Assembly: GCA_964410945.1 (NCBI GenBank)
Contig: CAYPJE010000017.1
Span: 1 to 59,051, forward strand
Reading direction: 5' to 3'
DNA: 59,051 nt
Origin: CAYPJE01 sp964410945
Lineage (GTDB): Bacteria > Fidelibacterota > Marinisomatia > Marinisomatales > TCS56
Shown here: positions 1-7,972 of the stretch, in pieces
Numbering within the stretch: the stretch's first letter is position 1
How the letters are laid out: every line of letters begins with the position of its first letter
Notes under the pieces: model-generated
Seen by the model: only the letters and a program-made list of their open reading frames with translations
The model's database searches: none
Told to the model about the DNA's origin: nothing
Program-made: the position numbers and the translations under genes

Positions 1-417
1 GTCGTCGTCGAGAGCCCCGAGCGAGCCGTCGTGATGAGGACTGTAGCAGACGACGCGCGCTACGCCTTCGGCTCGTCGGCTCGCGAAGATCTCGTGCTCC
101 GTCTCGGCAGGCTCGGGTGCCTCCCCGCCGACGCACGGATGATCGTTGTCGAAGACGAAGACGCCGCCGTAGTCCGGATTGCGCTCACCATGGACGCGTT
201 CGTTACCGGGACAGAGGTGACAGTCGGGCTCGTATCGCGGAGGTCGCGACTCGCTCGAGCGCACCTGCGCACCGTTCCAAGGCCGATTCTGACGATGCGC
301 TGCCACGATCACCCATTCCTGCCGGAGCGGGTGCCAGCGCTGCTCCCAGACGGGAGGCGTCGTGGACTCGGTCGACGTAATCTCTCGCGTCGTCTCGCTC
401 GTGCGGGTGTCACTCAT
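1..417 (-). CDS. galT: Galactose-1-phosphate uridylyltransferase, N-terminal fragment
   Basis: This is a partial gene read on the minus strand from an ATG at 417-415; it stays open for 139 codons and runs off the window edge. GalT transfers UMP between UDP-glucose and galactose-1-phosphate in the Leloir pathway. The translation shows the family hallmarks: WHPLRQEWVIVAAHR near residue 33, RPW, a zinc-type CHLCPGNERVHGERNPDY block around residues 68-85, VFDNDHP, and VVCYSPHHD near the cut end. Base composition is very GC-rich, unlike everything after about 1510, so it belongs to the foreign end of the scaffold. It is divergent from the formate-tetrahydrofolate ligase fragment, with a 187-bp spacer in which I recognise no motif. 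Confidence 0.9.
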   Translation of the reverse strand, partial: MSDTRTSETTREITSTESTTPPVWEQRWHPLRQEWVIVAAHRQNRPWNGAQVRSSESRPPRYEPDCHLCPGNERVHGERNPDYGGVFVFDNDHPCVGGEAPEPAETEHEIFASRRAEGVARVVCYSPHHDGSLGALDDD

Positions 418-604
418 CTCAGAGAATCATCGCGTGCTTCGCGCGGACGGTCAACGACGTCCGAAAACGCGGAAGTTACGACCCTTATCGGATGTCCCGC
501 AGGCGAGTTCGTGTGCTGTTTGACGCCCTTCGGAACGAGATGGAACACTCCTCCGTCGGGTTCCCGCATCCGGGAGCCATCGGAAGTCAGCCACAGAGAG
601 TGGA

Positions 605-1507
605 ATGCAGCACGACCTCAAGATCGAAAAAAAGACGCCGAAGCTTCCCATCCGCGAGATCGCGGAGAAGCTCGGGCTCGGAGAGGACGACTATCTCCCG
701 CACGGTCGTGTCATCGCAAAGCTGCCCCTCTCGCTCGCGAACGGTGGACGCAAGCCGAAGGGCAAGCTCGTCCTCGTCACGGCGATGAGCCCGACGCCGT
801 CGGGCGAAGGAAAGACGACGACGTCGATCGGCCTCGCCGACTCGCTCAACGCGCATGGCCGCAGCGCGAGCCTGGCGATTCGCGAACCTTCGCTCGGGCC
901 GTACTTCGGGATCAAGGGCGGCGGTACGGGCGCGGGACACGCACAGGTCGTTCCCGCGGAGGACATCAACCTCCACTTCACGGGCGACATCGCCGCGGTC
1001 TCGAAGGCGGCCAACCTGCTCGCGGCCGTCATCGACAATCACCTCCACCACGAGAACAAGCTCGGCATCGACCAACGGCGCATCACGTGGAAGCGTGTCG
1101 TCGATCTCAACGACCGAGCCCTGCGCGACATCGTCATCGGTCTCGGTGGACCGCTGCACGGCATCCCGCGCAAAGACGGTTTTTACATCGCGCCCGCGTC
1201 GGAGGTCATGGCCGTCCTCTGCCTCGCGACGAGCTTTCCCGACCTGCGCGAGCGCATGCAGAAGATGATCTTCGGCTACACGAAGAAGAACAAGCCCGTC
1301 GCGGTAGCCGATCTCGAGATCGACTCGGCGATGGCGGTCCTCCTGCGTGACGCGATCCTGCCGAACCTCGTGCAGACCCTCGAGCACACGCCGACCTTCG
1401 TCCATGGCGGCCCCTTCGCGAACGTCGCGCACGGCTGCTCGAGTGTGCTCGCGACGCGCATGGGTCTCCAGCTCAGCGACTACCTCGTGACGGAAGCGGG
1501 CTTCGGG
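605..1507 (+). CDS. fhs: Formate--tetrahydrofolate ligase, N-terminal fragment
   Basis: This encodes about the first 300 residues of formate-tetrahydrofolate ligase, the ATP-dependent enzyme that makes 10-formyl-THF. Visible signatures are TPSGEGKTTTSIGL (residues about 62-75, the P-loop), EPSLGPYFGIKGGG, DINLHFTGD, DNHLHHENKLGID, WKRVVDLNDRALR, HTPTFVHGGPFANVAHG and VTEAGFG. In the family VTEAGFG is followed by an ADLGAEKF-like segment and about 250 further residues. Here the similarity stops at Gly301 and the same frame continues into an unrelated glycosidase. Codon use is strongly G/C-ending up to this point and then changes. The ATG at 605 follows a weak purine stretch. I read it as a truncated gene from another genome, joined by misassembly. 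Confidence 0.9.
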
Positions 1508-2659
1508 ACAGAAATTCATTCCCTGTTGAACGGCCAGTGGAAAAATGGAATGATACCACATATTATTTTCAATCCCGCGGCAGCCAATTACCAACCGGGG
1601 CCCGAATACTGGGAATGCCATAATTCACCTGATGCACCACCGGAAGTTTTCACCTCCGGGATTACCCAGCCGCCGATCCTGGCCCTGGCGGCCCTGGATG
1701 TGTACAATAACGCCACCGATAAGCAACAGGCCGGCGAATTCCTGAAAACGATTTACCCACGGTTGTATTCCCTCTATCGATATTTCATCCGTTATCGCAG
1801 AGCCGGTACAGACGGCCTGACCTATATCATCCATCCCTGGGAAAGCGGCCTGGATAATTCACCGCGCTGGGATAAACCATTGAATTCCTTCGACCTGCAA
1901 TGGCAACCGGAATACAAACGGGCCGACAATTCGATTGTGGATAACGCCGAACGGCCCAGTGACGCCGAGTACGAGCGCTATTCCTACCTGGTTGAGTTGT
2001 ACCGGAAACTGAATTGGAATGAGAAAGCGATCCGCCGTGAAAGCCCGTTCCTGGTCCAGCCGGTACTCTTCAACTGCCTGCTCAGCCTGGGTTTGGGAGC
2101 ATTGGAAAAAATTGCCGGACTGGTTGGAACCAATAACAATGAAATTACCCGCTGGAAATTTGAACTGGACCTGGCAATTAATAACCGGCTCTGGGATATT
2201 AAAAAACAGGCCTACGGTGATTTCGACCTTGTAACCGGGAATTTATACTATACTGACACTGTGGCCCAATTTGCACCGCTGATGGCCGGGATTGCACCGG
2301 CTGACCGGGTTGAGCAAATGGTGAGAAAATTACATTCCGCAGATTACTGGCCCACTGACGGCTACCCGCTGTGCAGCGTTTCCCGCTCTGATCCTGCTTT
2401 CGATCCAATTAAATACTGGCGCGGACCGGTATGGATCAACATCAACTGGCTGGTGATCCGGGGACTGGAAAGTTATGGTTTTCAATCAGTAGCCCGGAAA
2501 CTCGCCGACAAAACTCTCGATCTGGTAAATAAAAACGGATTCTATGAATATTTCAATCCCCACACCGGCCGGGGACATGGCTCGGATAATTTCTCGTGGA
2601 CGGCGGCGCTGGTGGTCGATTTGGTCACAAAATGTGACCAAATTGATCGGAATATATAG
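1508..2659 (+). CDS. GH63-like alpha-glucosidase / mannosylglycerate hydrolase, C-terminal part
   Basis: The second half of the 684-codon frame is the C-terminal (alpha/alpha)6-barrel part of a glycoside hydrolase of the GH63 or mannosylglycerate-hydrolase type, which releases glucose or glycerate from small glucosides. Supporting motifs are SLLNGQWKNGMIPHIIF at the beginning, IHPWESGLDNSPRWD (an acid-containing barrel motif), DAEYERYSYLVELYR, and YWRGPVWININWLVIRGL, which is typical of the clan. The protein ends with GHGSDNFSWTAALVVDLV. The N-terminal part of the enzyme is absent because the upstream sequence is the ligase fragment. AT-richer codon use matches the rest of the scaffold. No native start codon is present, so in the real genome this gene is longer. 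Confidence 0.8.
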   Translation, partial: TEIHSLLNGQWKNGMIPHIIFNPAAANYQPGPEYWECHNSPDAPPEVFTSGITQPPILALAALDVYNNATDKQQAGEFLKTIYPRLYSLYRYFIRYRRAGTDGLTYIIHPWESGLDNSPRWDKPLNSFDLQWQPEYKRADNSIVDNAERPSDAEYERYSYLVELYRKLNWNEKAIRRESPFLVQPVLFNCLLSLGLGALEKIAGLVGTNNNEITRWKFELDLAINNRLWDIKKQAYGDFDLVTGNLYYTDTVAQFAPLMAGIAPADRVEQMVRKLHSADYWPTDGYPLCSVSRSDPAFDPIKYWRGPVWININWLVIRGLESYGFQSVARKLADKTLDLVNKNGFYEYFNPHTGRGHGSDNFSWTAALVVDLVTKCDQIDRNI

Positions 2660-2735
2660 CAATCAATCTGAAAAGGATTTTTTGTAATCAGACTAATTAA
2701 TCGTTATTCAAATTATTCTCCATTGTATTGTAAAA

Positions 2736-3398
2736 TTAAAAACTAAAATTATATCCTATACCAAAGTAATACCAGAACGGGGAATTACGATCACTGTAAA
2801 ATATTAACCCTAATTCCGGACTGACCCTGTTGGAACGATAATAGCCCATTCCGATTGACAAATGATGAAAGTATTTTGAGATATCATTATTGATGTAGCT
2901 GGAATTTGTTTCTTTATACCACAAAGCAGTATTGATAGTAAGGTACTCCCTTTGGCCAACCGTCAGGCGGGCACCGACAGTCTCAAAATTTCTATAATTG
3001 GTATTGGCAACCGGCCCTTCATCCACATACTCATATCCCAGATTCGAATAGGACAATCCCACGGAACATGGCAATTTCATCAAAAGTAAATATCGTATTC
3101 CAACCTGATAGGAATAATCAATAGTTGTGCTGGATAATTCAGAATCAGAATCCAAATAATGCTTGAGGAAGTGTGTTCTCAGATTGATTTCAGCATTATT
3201 GAATAATCCCAGCCGGTATTCCAGGGCGTAAAATGGATAGATTGAATTAAGAAATATTACACGCCCCCCAATTTCACTTTGGAAATTATTCAATACCGGG
3301 GCATCGGTATAGGCCCCATGGTCAACATATTGAGCTGAACATAGACTTGTGAGTACCAAGATAATTTCTAATACTTTATTCCGCAATATAGCTGTCAT
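2736..3398 (-). CDS. Putative outer-membrane beta-barrel protein
   Basis: I chose the ATG at 3398-3396 rather than the more upstream frame opening because it begins a clear signal peptide (MTAILRNKVLEIILVLTSLCSA, cut before Q). The mature part of about 195 residues alternates aromatic and polar residues, with many Tyr and Phe, and ends in YNFSF; a terminal Phe is the usual insertion signal for outer-membrane barrels. No specific family is recognised. It is the last of four minus-strand genes (5337 to 2736), all short and membrane- or envelope-directed. The upstream frame overlaps the previous gene's end and would put a junction repeat into the protein, which argues against it. Confidence 0.55.
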   Translation of the reverse strand: MTAILRNKVLEIILVLTSLCSAQYVDHGAYTDAPVLNNFQSEIGGRVIFLNSIYPFYALEYRLGLFNNAEINLRTHFLKHYLDSDSELSSTTIDYSYQVGIRYLLLMKLPCSVGLSYSNLGYEYVDEGPVANTNYRNFETVGARLTVGQREYLTINTALWYKETNSSYINNDISKYFHHLSIGMGYYRSNRVSPELGLIFYSDRNSPFWYYFGIGYNFSF

Positions 3399-3473
3399 AA
3401 TCCATTTACTGGACGGCGGTGCTGGTGGTTGATCTGATGTAAAAGTATTACCGCTATCCTGATAAATAGTTTC

Positions 3474-3494
3474 GCCCCTCATCATTTTGTGGTT
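3474..3494 (-). repeat. Junction repeat, copy 3 (diverged)
   Basis: On the minus strand this reads CCACAAAATGATGAGGGG, a diverged copy of the element at 4367-4387 and 4940-4961. It follows the stop of the upstream gene at 3499 and lies about 75 bases ahead of the barrel protein start. Confidence 0.5.
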
Positions 3495-3498
3495 AAGA

Positions 3499-4323
3499 CT
3501 AATTGCCGATAGATAGCTTATCAAGTTTGTTTCTTCGTACATTGCCCCATATCCAACCTATTGACGCAATCAATACAAGATGAACAAGGCATAAAGGTAA
3601 GATGAACCAATATTTAACTGCACTCGCATACATTACATCAGATACAAACCCACTCACCCTGATATCATCTATTAGTTTATAATCATGGTAATAAAAATGA
3701 GCGAATAAAAGAATAAAAGCACAGAACATAATCCCTTGAAACCACCAATTTGAAATTTGTAATTGTTTTCTGGTATCACTACTGATATAAGACTTACCCA
3801 GATAGAAAATTCCAACAAGTATTCCTATTATAATAACGGGGATAAAAAACATGAGTGCCCTACCTTCTAGATATGATGCTAGACCTTGATGTAAAATCAC
3901 CAGATTTGATACATGGGATTTTGTAAATCCACTAGCAGTCACACCAGTATCATCCATTAAGTTTGATTGCCCTATTTTAAGTAAAGTACCAGTTGAATCA
4001 AACATCACTGCATGATGATTATCTCGTATTATATAATTACCATTATCTCTTTTATCCACAAACATGCCACCCAAGTGATACTTGCGAACTACATCACCAA
4101 ACTCTAATATAGTTTGCTCTTGAAGTTTTATGGGTTGCCGACTAAGGAATTCAAAGAATATATCTAGACTTCTTACCTTGCTTGTTAAATCGTATTGCGC
4201 GTCAGAAATAGCTTGTTCAACAGCTATTGATTCAAAATACGATGTTAGAAACACCTGGCTAAGGAAAATGCTAACTGCGCACAAGATTATTATTAATATG
4301 ATTTTTTTCTGAAAGACACTCAT
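3499..4323 (-). CDS. Membrane protein of unknown function
   Basis: This 274-residue protein has an N-terminal hydrophobic segment (about residues 7-27), a polar region to about residue 150, and three further hydrophobic segments near residues 158-176, 195-212 and 236-258. The layout resembles a membrane-anchored extracytoplasmic sensor domain followed by a multi-pass C-terminal part, but I see no kinase, GGDEF or chemoreceptor signalling domain. I do not recognise the family. It is cotranscribed with its minus-strand neighbours as judged by same orientation and short gaps. The ATG at 4323 begins a plausible signal anchor (MSVFQKKIILIIILC). Confidence 0.55.
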   Translation of the reverse strand: MSVFQKKIILIIILCAVSIFLSQVFLTSYFESIAVEQAISDAQYDLTSKVRSLDIFFEFLSRQPIKLQEQTILEFGDVVRKYHLGGMFVDKRDNGNYIIRDNHHAVMFDSTGTLLKIGQSNLMDDTGVTASGFTKSHVSNLVILHQGLASYLEGRALMFFIPVIIIGILVGIFYLGKSYISSDTRKQLQISNWWFQGIMFCAFILLFAHFYYHDYKLIDDIRVSGFVSDVMYASAVKYWFILPLCLVHLVLIASIGWIWGNVRRNKLDKLSIGN

Positions 4324-4366
4324 AACTAAATCCTATGGTTAATATTGAATAACAACTGAATCATTC

Positions 4367-4387
4367 ACCCCTCATCATTCGGTGGTG
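4367..4387 (-). repeat. Junction repeat, copy 2
   Basis: The minus strand reads CCACCGAATGATGAGGGG, identical over its core to the copy at 4940-4961. It begins about 17 bases after the stop codon of the gene ending at 4405 and lies about 44 bases before the next start at 4323. Confidence 0.65.
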
Positions 4388-4404
4388 GGCCAGAAATATT
4401 GATA

Positions 4405-4935
4405 CTATCCGTACCATCTGATTATATCTATAATTTCCCACATAAGACCTTTAAACTTGAAAAGCACAGTTAATCCAGGACGGTCTATCAATCGAATATC
4501 GCTTGATTGCGGGAAGGAAGTTTCCCTAATGAAATCTACCTTGTATTTATGACCCACTTCTTGAATGATCATATTAATATAATTAAAAGCCGTGTCTTTT
4601 GAATTGGCTATTATCTGCACCGAATCAATGGGTATAATATTATATCGACCAACAGTATTTAATAAATGTTGATCATAACCTTTATAGTAGATGAATATGG
4701 TGTCATTGTAAACACAACCTAAAACACCGTGCAGTTTTTCTAGTGCAATTGCCTGAAATAAGGCATCTTTAACAATTACTTCCTCTTCGACTCGTCTGGG
4801 TTCTATTCCCAATGAGTAACTGATTATTATCATTCTCTCAAGTGGTGCTTTTTCATCGAATGTTAATTGAAGAATCAGCAATATCAGTATAGCTAAGATG
4901 CTAATTCTTAGTTTACTCATTTTGAATTTCATCAT
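4405..4935 (-). CDS. Hypothetical signal-anchored protein
   Basis: This encodes 176 residues. An N-terminal hydrophobic stretch (about residues 9-24, ILAILILLILQLTF) looks like a signal anchor, and the rest is a soluble alpha/beta-looking domain with no motif I recognise. Two consecutive ATG codons begin the frame, preceded on the minus strand by GAGGGGGGAAGG, a strong ribosome-binding site that partly belongs to the junction repeat. The gene sits between two other small envelope genes on the same strand, so a shared envelope or secreted role is possible, but that is only context. Confidence 0.5.
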   Translation of the reverse strand: MMKFKMSKLRISILAILILLILQLTFDEKAPLERMIIISYSLGIEPRRVEEEVIVKDALFQAIALEKLHGVLGCVYNDTIFIYYKGYDQHLLNTVGRYNIIPIDSVQIIANSKDTAFNYINMIIQEVGHKYKVDFIRETSFPQSSDIRLIDRPGLTVLFKFKGLMWEIIDIIRWYG

Positions 4936-4939
4936 CCTT

Positions 4940-4961
4940 CCCCCCTCATCATTCGGTGGTG
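4940..4961 (-). repeat. Junction repeat, copy 1
   Basis: The minus-strand core CCACCGAATGATGAGGGG starts directly after the TAG stop of the gene ending at 4963 and runs into the ribosome-binding site of the gene starting at 4935. Related copies are at 4367-4387 and 3474-3494. Confidence 0.65.
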
Positions 4962-4962
4962 G

Positions 4963-5337
4963 CTACTGGAGCCAGAACCCGGCTACCAGGCCATCTTTCA
5001 GGACCAGTTTCACCAACAGGTCGTCCTCGTATGATTCAAATTCCAGTTTCCACAAATAAATCAATTGTCCCTGTTTCTGAAGCTGGCCCAAATAGCTGCT
5101 GGTGAATTCAGTCTTCAGTTGTGGTCCGATTTGCCCACAGACCTCTTCAAATCCCGATCGGGAAAGTGCGGCTTTATATGTGGGGTTACCATCAGCCACG
5201 AAGCTGTCGTAATCTCTTTCCTGGATAGCGGTTATCATTTTATTGAACAACTGGTCCGCATATTGATCATGATCTGAAGTAAATGCCAGGCTAATAAGCG
5301 CCAGCCAAATAATCGCAAGTATACCAGCTAATTTCAT
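4963..5337 (-). CDS. Secreted DUF3887-like protein
   Basis: The start is placed at the ATG at 5337-5335, preceded by AAAGGGGAAATCC, because it gives a clean signal peptide (MKLAGILAIIWLALISLAFTS). The mature part of roughly 100 residues contains a pattern seen in DUF3887/DUF4019-type small domains: ITAIQERDYDSFV, ALSRSGFEEVCGQIGPQ, SYLGQLQKQGQLIYLWKLEFES, then a strand-rich end (LLVKLVLKDGLVAGFWLQ). Such domains are extracytoplasmic and of unknown function. It is the first gene of the four-gene minus-strand cluster. The family call is from memory of the pattern and is moderate. Confidence 0.5.
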   Translation of the reverse strand: MKLAGILAIIWLALISLAFTSDHDQYADQLFNKMITAIQERDYDSFVADGNPTYKAALSRSGFEEVCGQIGPQLKTEFTSSYLGQLQKQGQLIYLWKLEFESYEDDLLVKLVLKDGLVAGFWLQ

Positions 5338-5559
5338 GGATTTCCCCTTTCTAATAATCGCCTTTATCCGAAGATAACAGTTAATTGCCCAAATACCGGT
5401 GAGAGAATTCCCCATCCACACTTCATTAATATTCTCCCCGCATTGTGCTTAAATATATCCAGATCAATTTGTCATTGCAACCATTACCACATATTTGAAT
5501 TACCCCGAATACTGTGTATTTTCCCGCGCTTTTTTGATCAGGTTTAAACACAATTCGTA

Positions 5560-5659
5560 NNNNNNNNNNNNNNNNNNNNNNNNNNNNNNNNNNNNNNNNN
5601 NNNNNNNNNNNNNNNNNNNNNNNNNNNNNNNNNNNNNNNNNNNNNNNNNNNNNNNNNNN
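5560..5659. other. Assembly gap of 100 Ns inside a tandem repeat
   Basis: Exactly 100 N residues, a conventional gap placeholder. The bases before it (CAATTCGTA) match the inside of the 125-bp repeat that resumes after it, so the true sequence is probably further repeat copies and the real length is unknown. Confidence 0.95.
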
Positions 5660-5941
5660 ATTGATAATTGAACATTGATAATTGAAATTATGCCACCGTA
5701 GCTTCCCGACATTCACTACGCTCATGTCCGGGACAGGCAACTTCGCTACGGTCAAATCTGACAGACAAATCCTATCAATTCGTAATTGATAATTGAACAT
5801 TGATAATTGAAATTATGCCACCGTAGCTTCCCGACATTCGCTGCTCTCATGTCCGGGACAGGCAACTTCGCTACGGTCAAATCTGAAAGACGAATCCTGT
5901 CAATTCGTAATTGATAATTGAACATTGATAATTGAAAAAAT
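5660..5941. repeat. 125-bp tandem repeat ending in a partial tRNA sequence
   Basis: Copies start at 5692, 5817 and, as the tRNA itself, 5942: a constant period of 125 bp. Each unit begins with GCCACCGTAGCT, identical to the first 12 bases of the tRNA-Thr gene at 5942, continues with a hairpin-forming stretch (CCGTAGC at 5696-5702 pairs with GCTACGG at 5745-5751) and ends with AATTGATAATTGAACATTG-type AT-rich text. The final unit carries the complete tRNA where the others carry the hairpin. The two visible full copies differ at only a few positions, which implies recent amplification or gene conversion. Confidence 0.85.
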
Positions 5942-6014
5942 GCCACCGTAGCTCAGTTGGTAGAGCAGTTCATTCGTAATGAACGGGTCGGAGGTTCGAG
6001 TCCTCTCGGTGGCT
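5942..6014 (+). tRNA. tRNA-Thr (anticodon CGT)
   Basis: A complete 73-base cloverleaf: acceptor GCCACCG (5942-5948) pairs with CGGTGGC (6007-6013); D arm GCTCAGTTGGTAGAGC; anticodon stem GTTCA/TGAAC with loop TTCGTAA, giving anticodon CGT for the ACG codon; T arm GGAGG-TTCGAGT-CCTCT with one G-T pair; discriminator T. CCA is not encoded. A run of T residues follows directly (6016-6023) and may end transcription. Confidence 0.95.
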
Positions 6015-6231
6015 CTTTTTTTTGGAATATTAATTAACAATTGATGATTTTTCAAATGCGTTTCTAGTCATTCGTCACTAGACATTTGTCAGTAGTTACT
6101 CATTGTACATCACTTCTTTAAACCATACGAATCCTTCTCTGTTTTATTGCTACTTACCTTAGAACTGGGTTAGCTTCCGCAGCACTATCCTGTTGTTCGC
6201 ATTGCTGGAAAACTCAATTGTGGGGAAAAAT

Positions 6232-7164
6232 ATGAAACTTACAATACGCCTGATATTGATCCTTTTAGTTGCCACTACTACCTGGAACTGTGAAGAAGAT
6301 GAAGAAAATACCAATGAACTAATCGGCACCTGGCTGATGGTAGCCGAGGAGATCAGCTACTGTTATGGCGACTATTCCGGTACACTTGAAGCCACCACCG
6401 ATTACTCCATAGATAATTATTATAATGCTTCTATATTCAAATTTGGAGAAAACCAGTTTACAGAATACTATAATTTTTCCACCGCTGACTATGCCTCCGA
6501 TATACGGAGTTACACCCACGATGATGAAGCACTGTATTCGTCCTATGTGTACGAAGGCCAGACCGTTACCGATACCATGTATTATTTCCTGGATAGCGAC
6601 CAGCTGACAATTGAAATGCGTTACGAATCAGGCGATAATTACCAGTACAATAAATTCTATTTTGAAGAATATAATGGTGAAATCCCCCCTGATTCATGGA
6701 CCTCGGCACTAGGCACTGACAGTTTTGAATTTGACGATGATGCCAGTACCGCTAACATTGTCCAGGTAGGCGCCAATGAAAAGATTCATACCCTCCCACT
6801 GGGTGATATTGATTGGTTCAAATTCGATGCCACGGCCGGTAACAGCTACCTGATCCTGGTCCGCTCAAATATGGATAATATTCTAAAATTCTACGATACT
6901 GATGGCAGTACGTTGGTCGATCAAGATGATGATAATGACTGGGATCTGGAAGTCAAGGCCGATGCTGTTGAATCAGCCATCCTGTTCGACTGTACCAATT
7001 CAGGGACATATTACTACACCGTAGCTGGTTTTTACAGTTCTTACCACCATGGATATTATGCCACATCAGTCAGTTATTATTCGTCTTCAATGGGAAAACA
7101 ACGACAAGTAAAGCAACCAGCATTAAGTAAGTCACTGGACATAGGTGTCCATCGTTCATTTTAA
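6232..7164 (+). CDS. Secreted protein with a C-terminal PPC-like domain
   Basis: The start is set at ATG 6232, preceded by GGGG and followed by a signal sequence (MKLTIRLILILLVATTTWNC). The Cys at about residue 20 could be lipidated, although TWNC is a poor lipobox. Residues 25-165 are acidic and Tyr-rich with a lipocalin-like opening (NELIGTWLMVAEE), as in many secreted FCB proteins. Residues about 175-285 resemble the bacterial pre-peptidase C-terminal domain: DSFEFDDDASTANIVQVGANEKIHTL followed by DIDWFKFDATAGNSYLILV and NSGTYYYTVAGF. PPC domains usually accompany secreted hydrolases, but no catalytic domain is present. The basic C-terminal tail is unexplained. Confidence 0.65.
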   Translation: MKLTIRLILILLVATTTWNCEEDEENTNELIGTWLMVAEEISYCYGDYSGTLEATTDYSIDNYYNASIFKFGENQFTEYYNFSTADYASDIRSYTHDDEALYSSYVYEGQTVTDTMYYFLDSDQLTIEMRYESGDNYQYNKFYFEEYNGEIPPDSWTSALGTDSFEFDDDASTANIVQVGANEKIHTLPLGDIDWFKFDATAGNSYLILVRSNMDNILKFYDTDGSTLVDQDDDNDWDLEVKADAVESAILFDCTNSGTYYYTVAGFYSSYHHGYYATSVSYYSSSMGKQRQVKQPALSKSLDIGVHRSF

Positions 7165-7206
7165 ATCTTAACAAAACAGGGGCGGCAACCACAGCTGCCC
7201 CGCAAA

Positions 7207-7374
7207 TTAATCCTCCACCCGCTCGATGCGGATAAACGGTTTCTTCTTTTTCGGTGAGGGCGTCGAAACCTCTTTTTCCCGGGATTTGGGCCTGGTAATC
7301 TTGGCCTGCTGCTGGAAATAGCTCCATACAAAGATTCCTAAAACCAGAATAAATATAATTCCAAACCCGGTCAC
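7207..7374 (-). CDS. Small single-pass membrane protein (55 aa)
   Basis: A short frame begins at GTG 7374-7372, 14 bases after the stop of the FKBP lipoprotein gene, and ends at TAA 7207-7209. It encodes one hydrophobic helix at the N terminus (about residues 2-19, VTGFGIIFILVLGIFVW) followed by a Lys/Arg-rich cytoplasmic tail that includes four consecutive Lys. Its position directly downstream of FKBP on the same strand suggests cotranscription. A coding role is supported by the helix-plus-basic-tail design and the clean frame, but there is no homology evidence, and the GTG start is a choice. Confidence 0.45.
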   Translation of the reverse strand: MTGFGIIFILVLGIFVWSYFQQQAKITRPKSREKEVSTPSPKKKKPFIRIERVED

Positions 7375-7388
7375 TGTTTATACCATCT

Positions 7389-7826
7389 CTATTTAATTGC
7401 CAGCAATTCCACTTCGAAAATCAGGGTTGAATTTGGTGGAATCACACCTCCGGCACCTCTTTCGCCATACGCCAGATGAGGTGGAATTGTCAGTTTCCGT
7501 TTCCCACCGATCCGCATCCCCTGGATGCCTTCTTCCCAGCCTCTGATCACCATTCCGCGACCGATGGCAAATTCAAACGGTACACGTCCCTCCTGCAGGG
7601 AAGTATCGAATACTTTACCGTCTTCAAACATACCAGTGTAATTCACTGTTACCACATCACCGGCCTTGGCTGCCGGTCCTTCTTCATCACCTGTCTTTTC
7701 ATCGACGTAGATCAATCCACTGGTGGATTTCACTTCCGATCCCGGAGAACCACATCCAATAATTACCATCAATACCGTCAATACTAAAATCATAGCCGGC
7801 CACTGGTTTCTGCTGTTTAAGACCAT
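7389..7826 (-). CDS. FKBP-type peptidyl-prolyl isomerase lipoprotein
   Basis: This 145-residue protein catalyses cis-trans isomerisation of prolyl bonds during protein folding, here outside the cytoplasm. The N terminus is a lipoprotein signal ending VIIGC (Cys at about residue 25). The FKBP fold follows: GDVVTVNYTGMFEDGKVFDTSLQEGRVPFEFAIGRGMVIRGWEEGIQGM with the usual active-site aromatics (Y, F, D, W), then KRKLTIPPHLAYGERGAGGVIPPNSTLIFEVELL, a standard ending. The length is typical of single-domain lipidated FKBPs. It lies upstream of the 55-residue membrane protein on the same strand. Confidence 0.92.
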   Translation of the reverse strand: MVLNSRNQWPAMILVLTVLMVIIGCGSPGSEVKSTSGLIYVDEKTGDEEGPAAKAGDVVTVNYTGMFEDGKVFDTSLQEGRVPFEFAIGRGMVIRGWEEGIQGMRIGGKRKLTIPPHLAYGERGAGGVIPPNSTLIFEVELLAIK

Positions 7827-7972
7827 ATCATCTCCTTAATTTCAAAGGGCAAGTTTACACTATCTGAAACAACCTTTCACTGAAATTTGAAACAGATCAT
7901 TCAACTTACAGTTTTTACCTTTCAATCCAACCGATTGCATTAAGTTTCGTTTTCAAGATAAATTGGGTGCCA

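Noticed and set aside
31..1350. Long plus-strand frame across the GC-rich end
   Set aside because: It shows arginine/serine-rich nonsense typical of a shadow frame in GC-rich DNA. The true genes there are galT on the minus strand and the formate-THF ligase fragment from 605.
587..1621. 344-codon minus-strand frame opposite the ligase
   Set aside because: It crosses the chimeric join and has no recognisable domain; it is an antisense shadow of a well-supported gene.
605..2659. A genuine bifunctional ligase-glycosidase
   Set aside because: Both halves are truncated at the join and base composition changes at the same point, so a natural fusion is very unlikely.
3399..3542. N-terminal 48-codon extension of the barrel protein
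   Set aside because: It places a junction repeat in the coding sequence and hides a good signal peptide that starts at 3398.
5660..5941. CRISPR array
   Set aside because: The repeat unit is 125 bp with no unique spacers; nearly the whole unit is conserved, and no cas genes are nearby.
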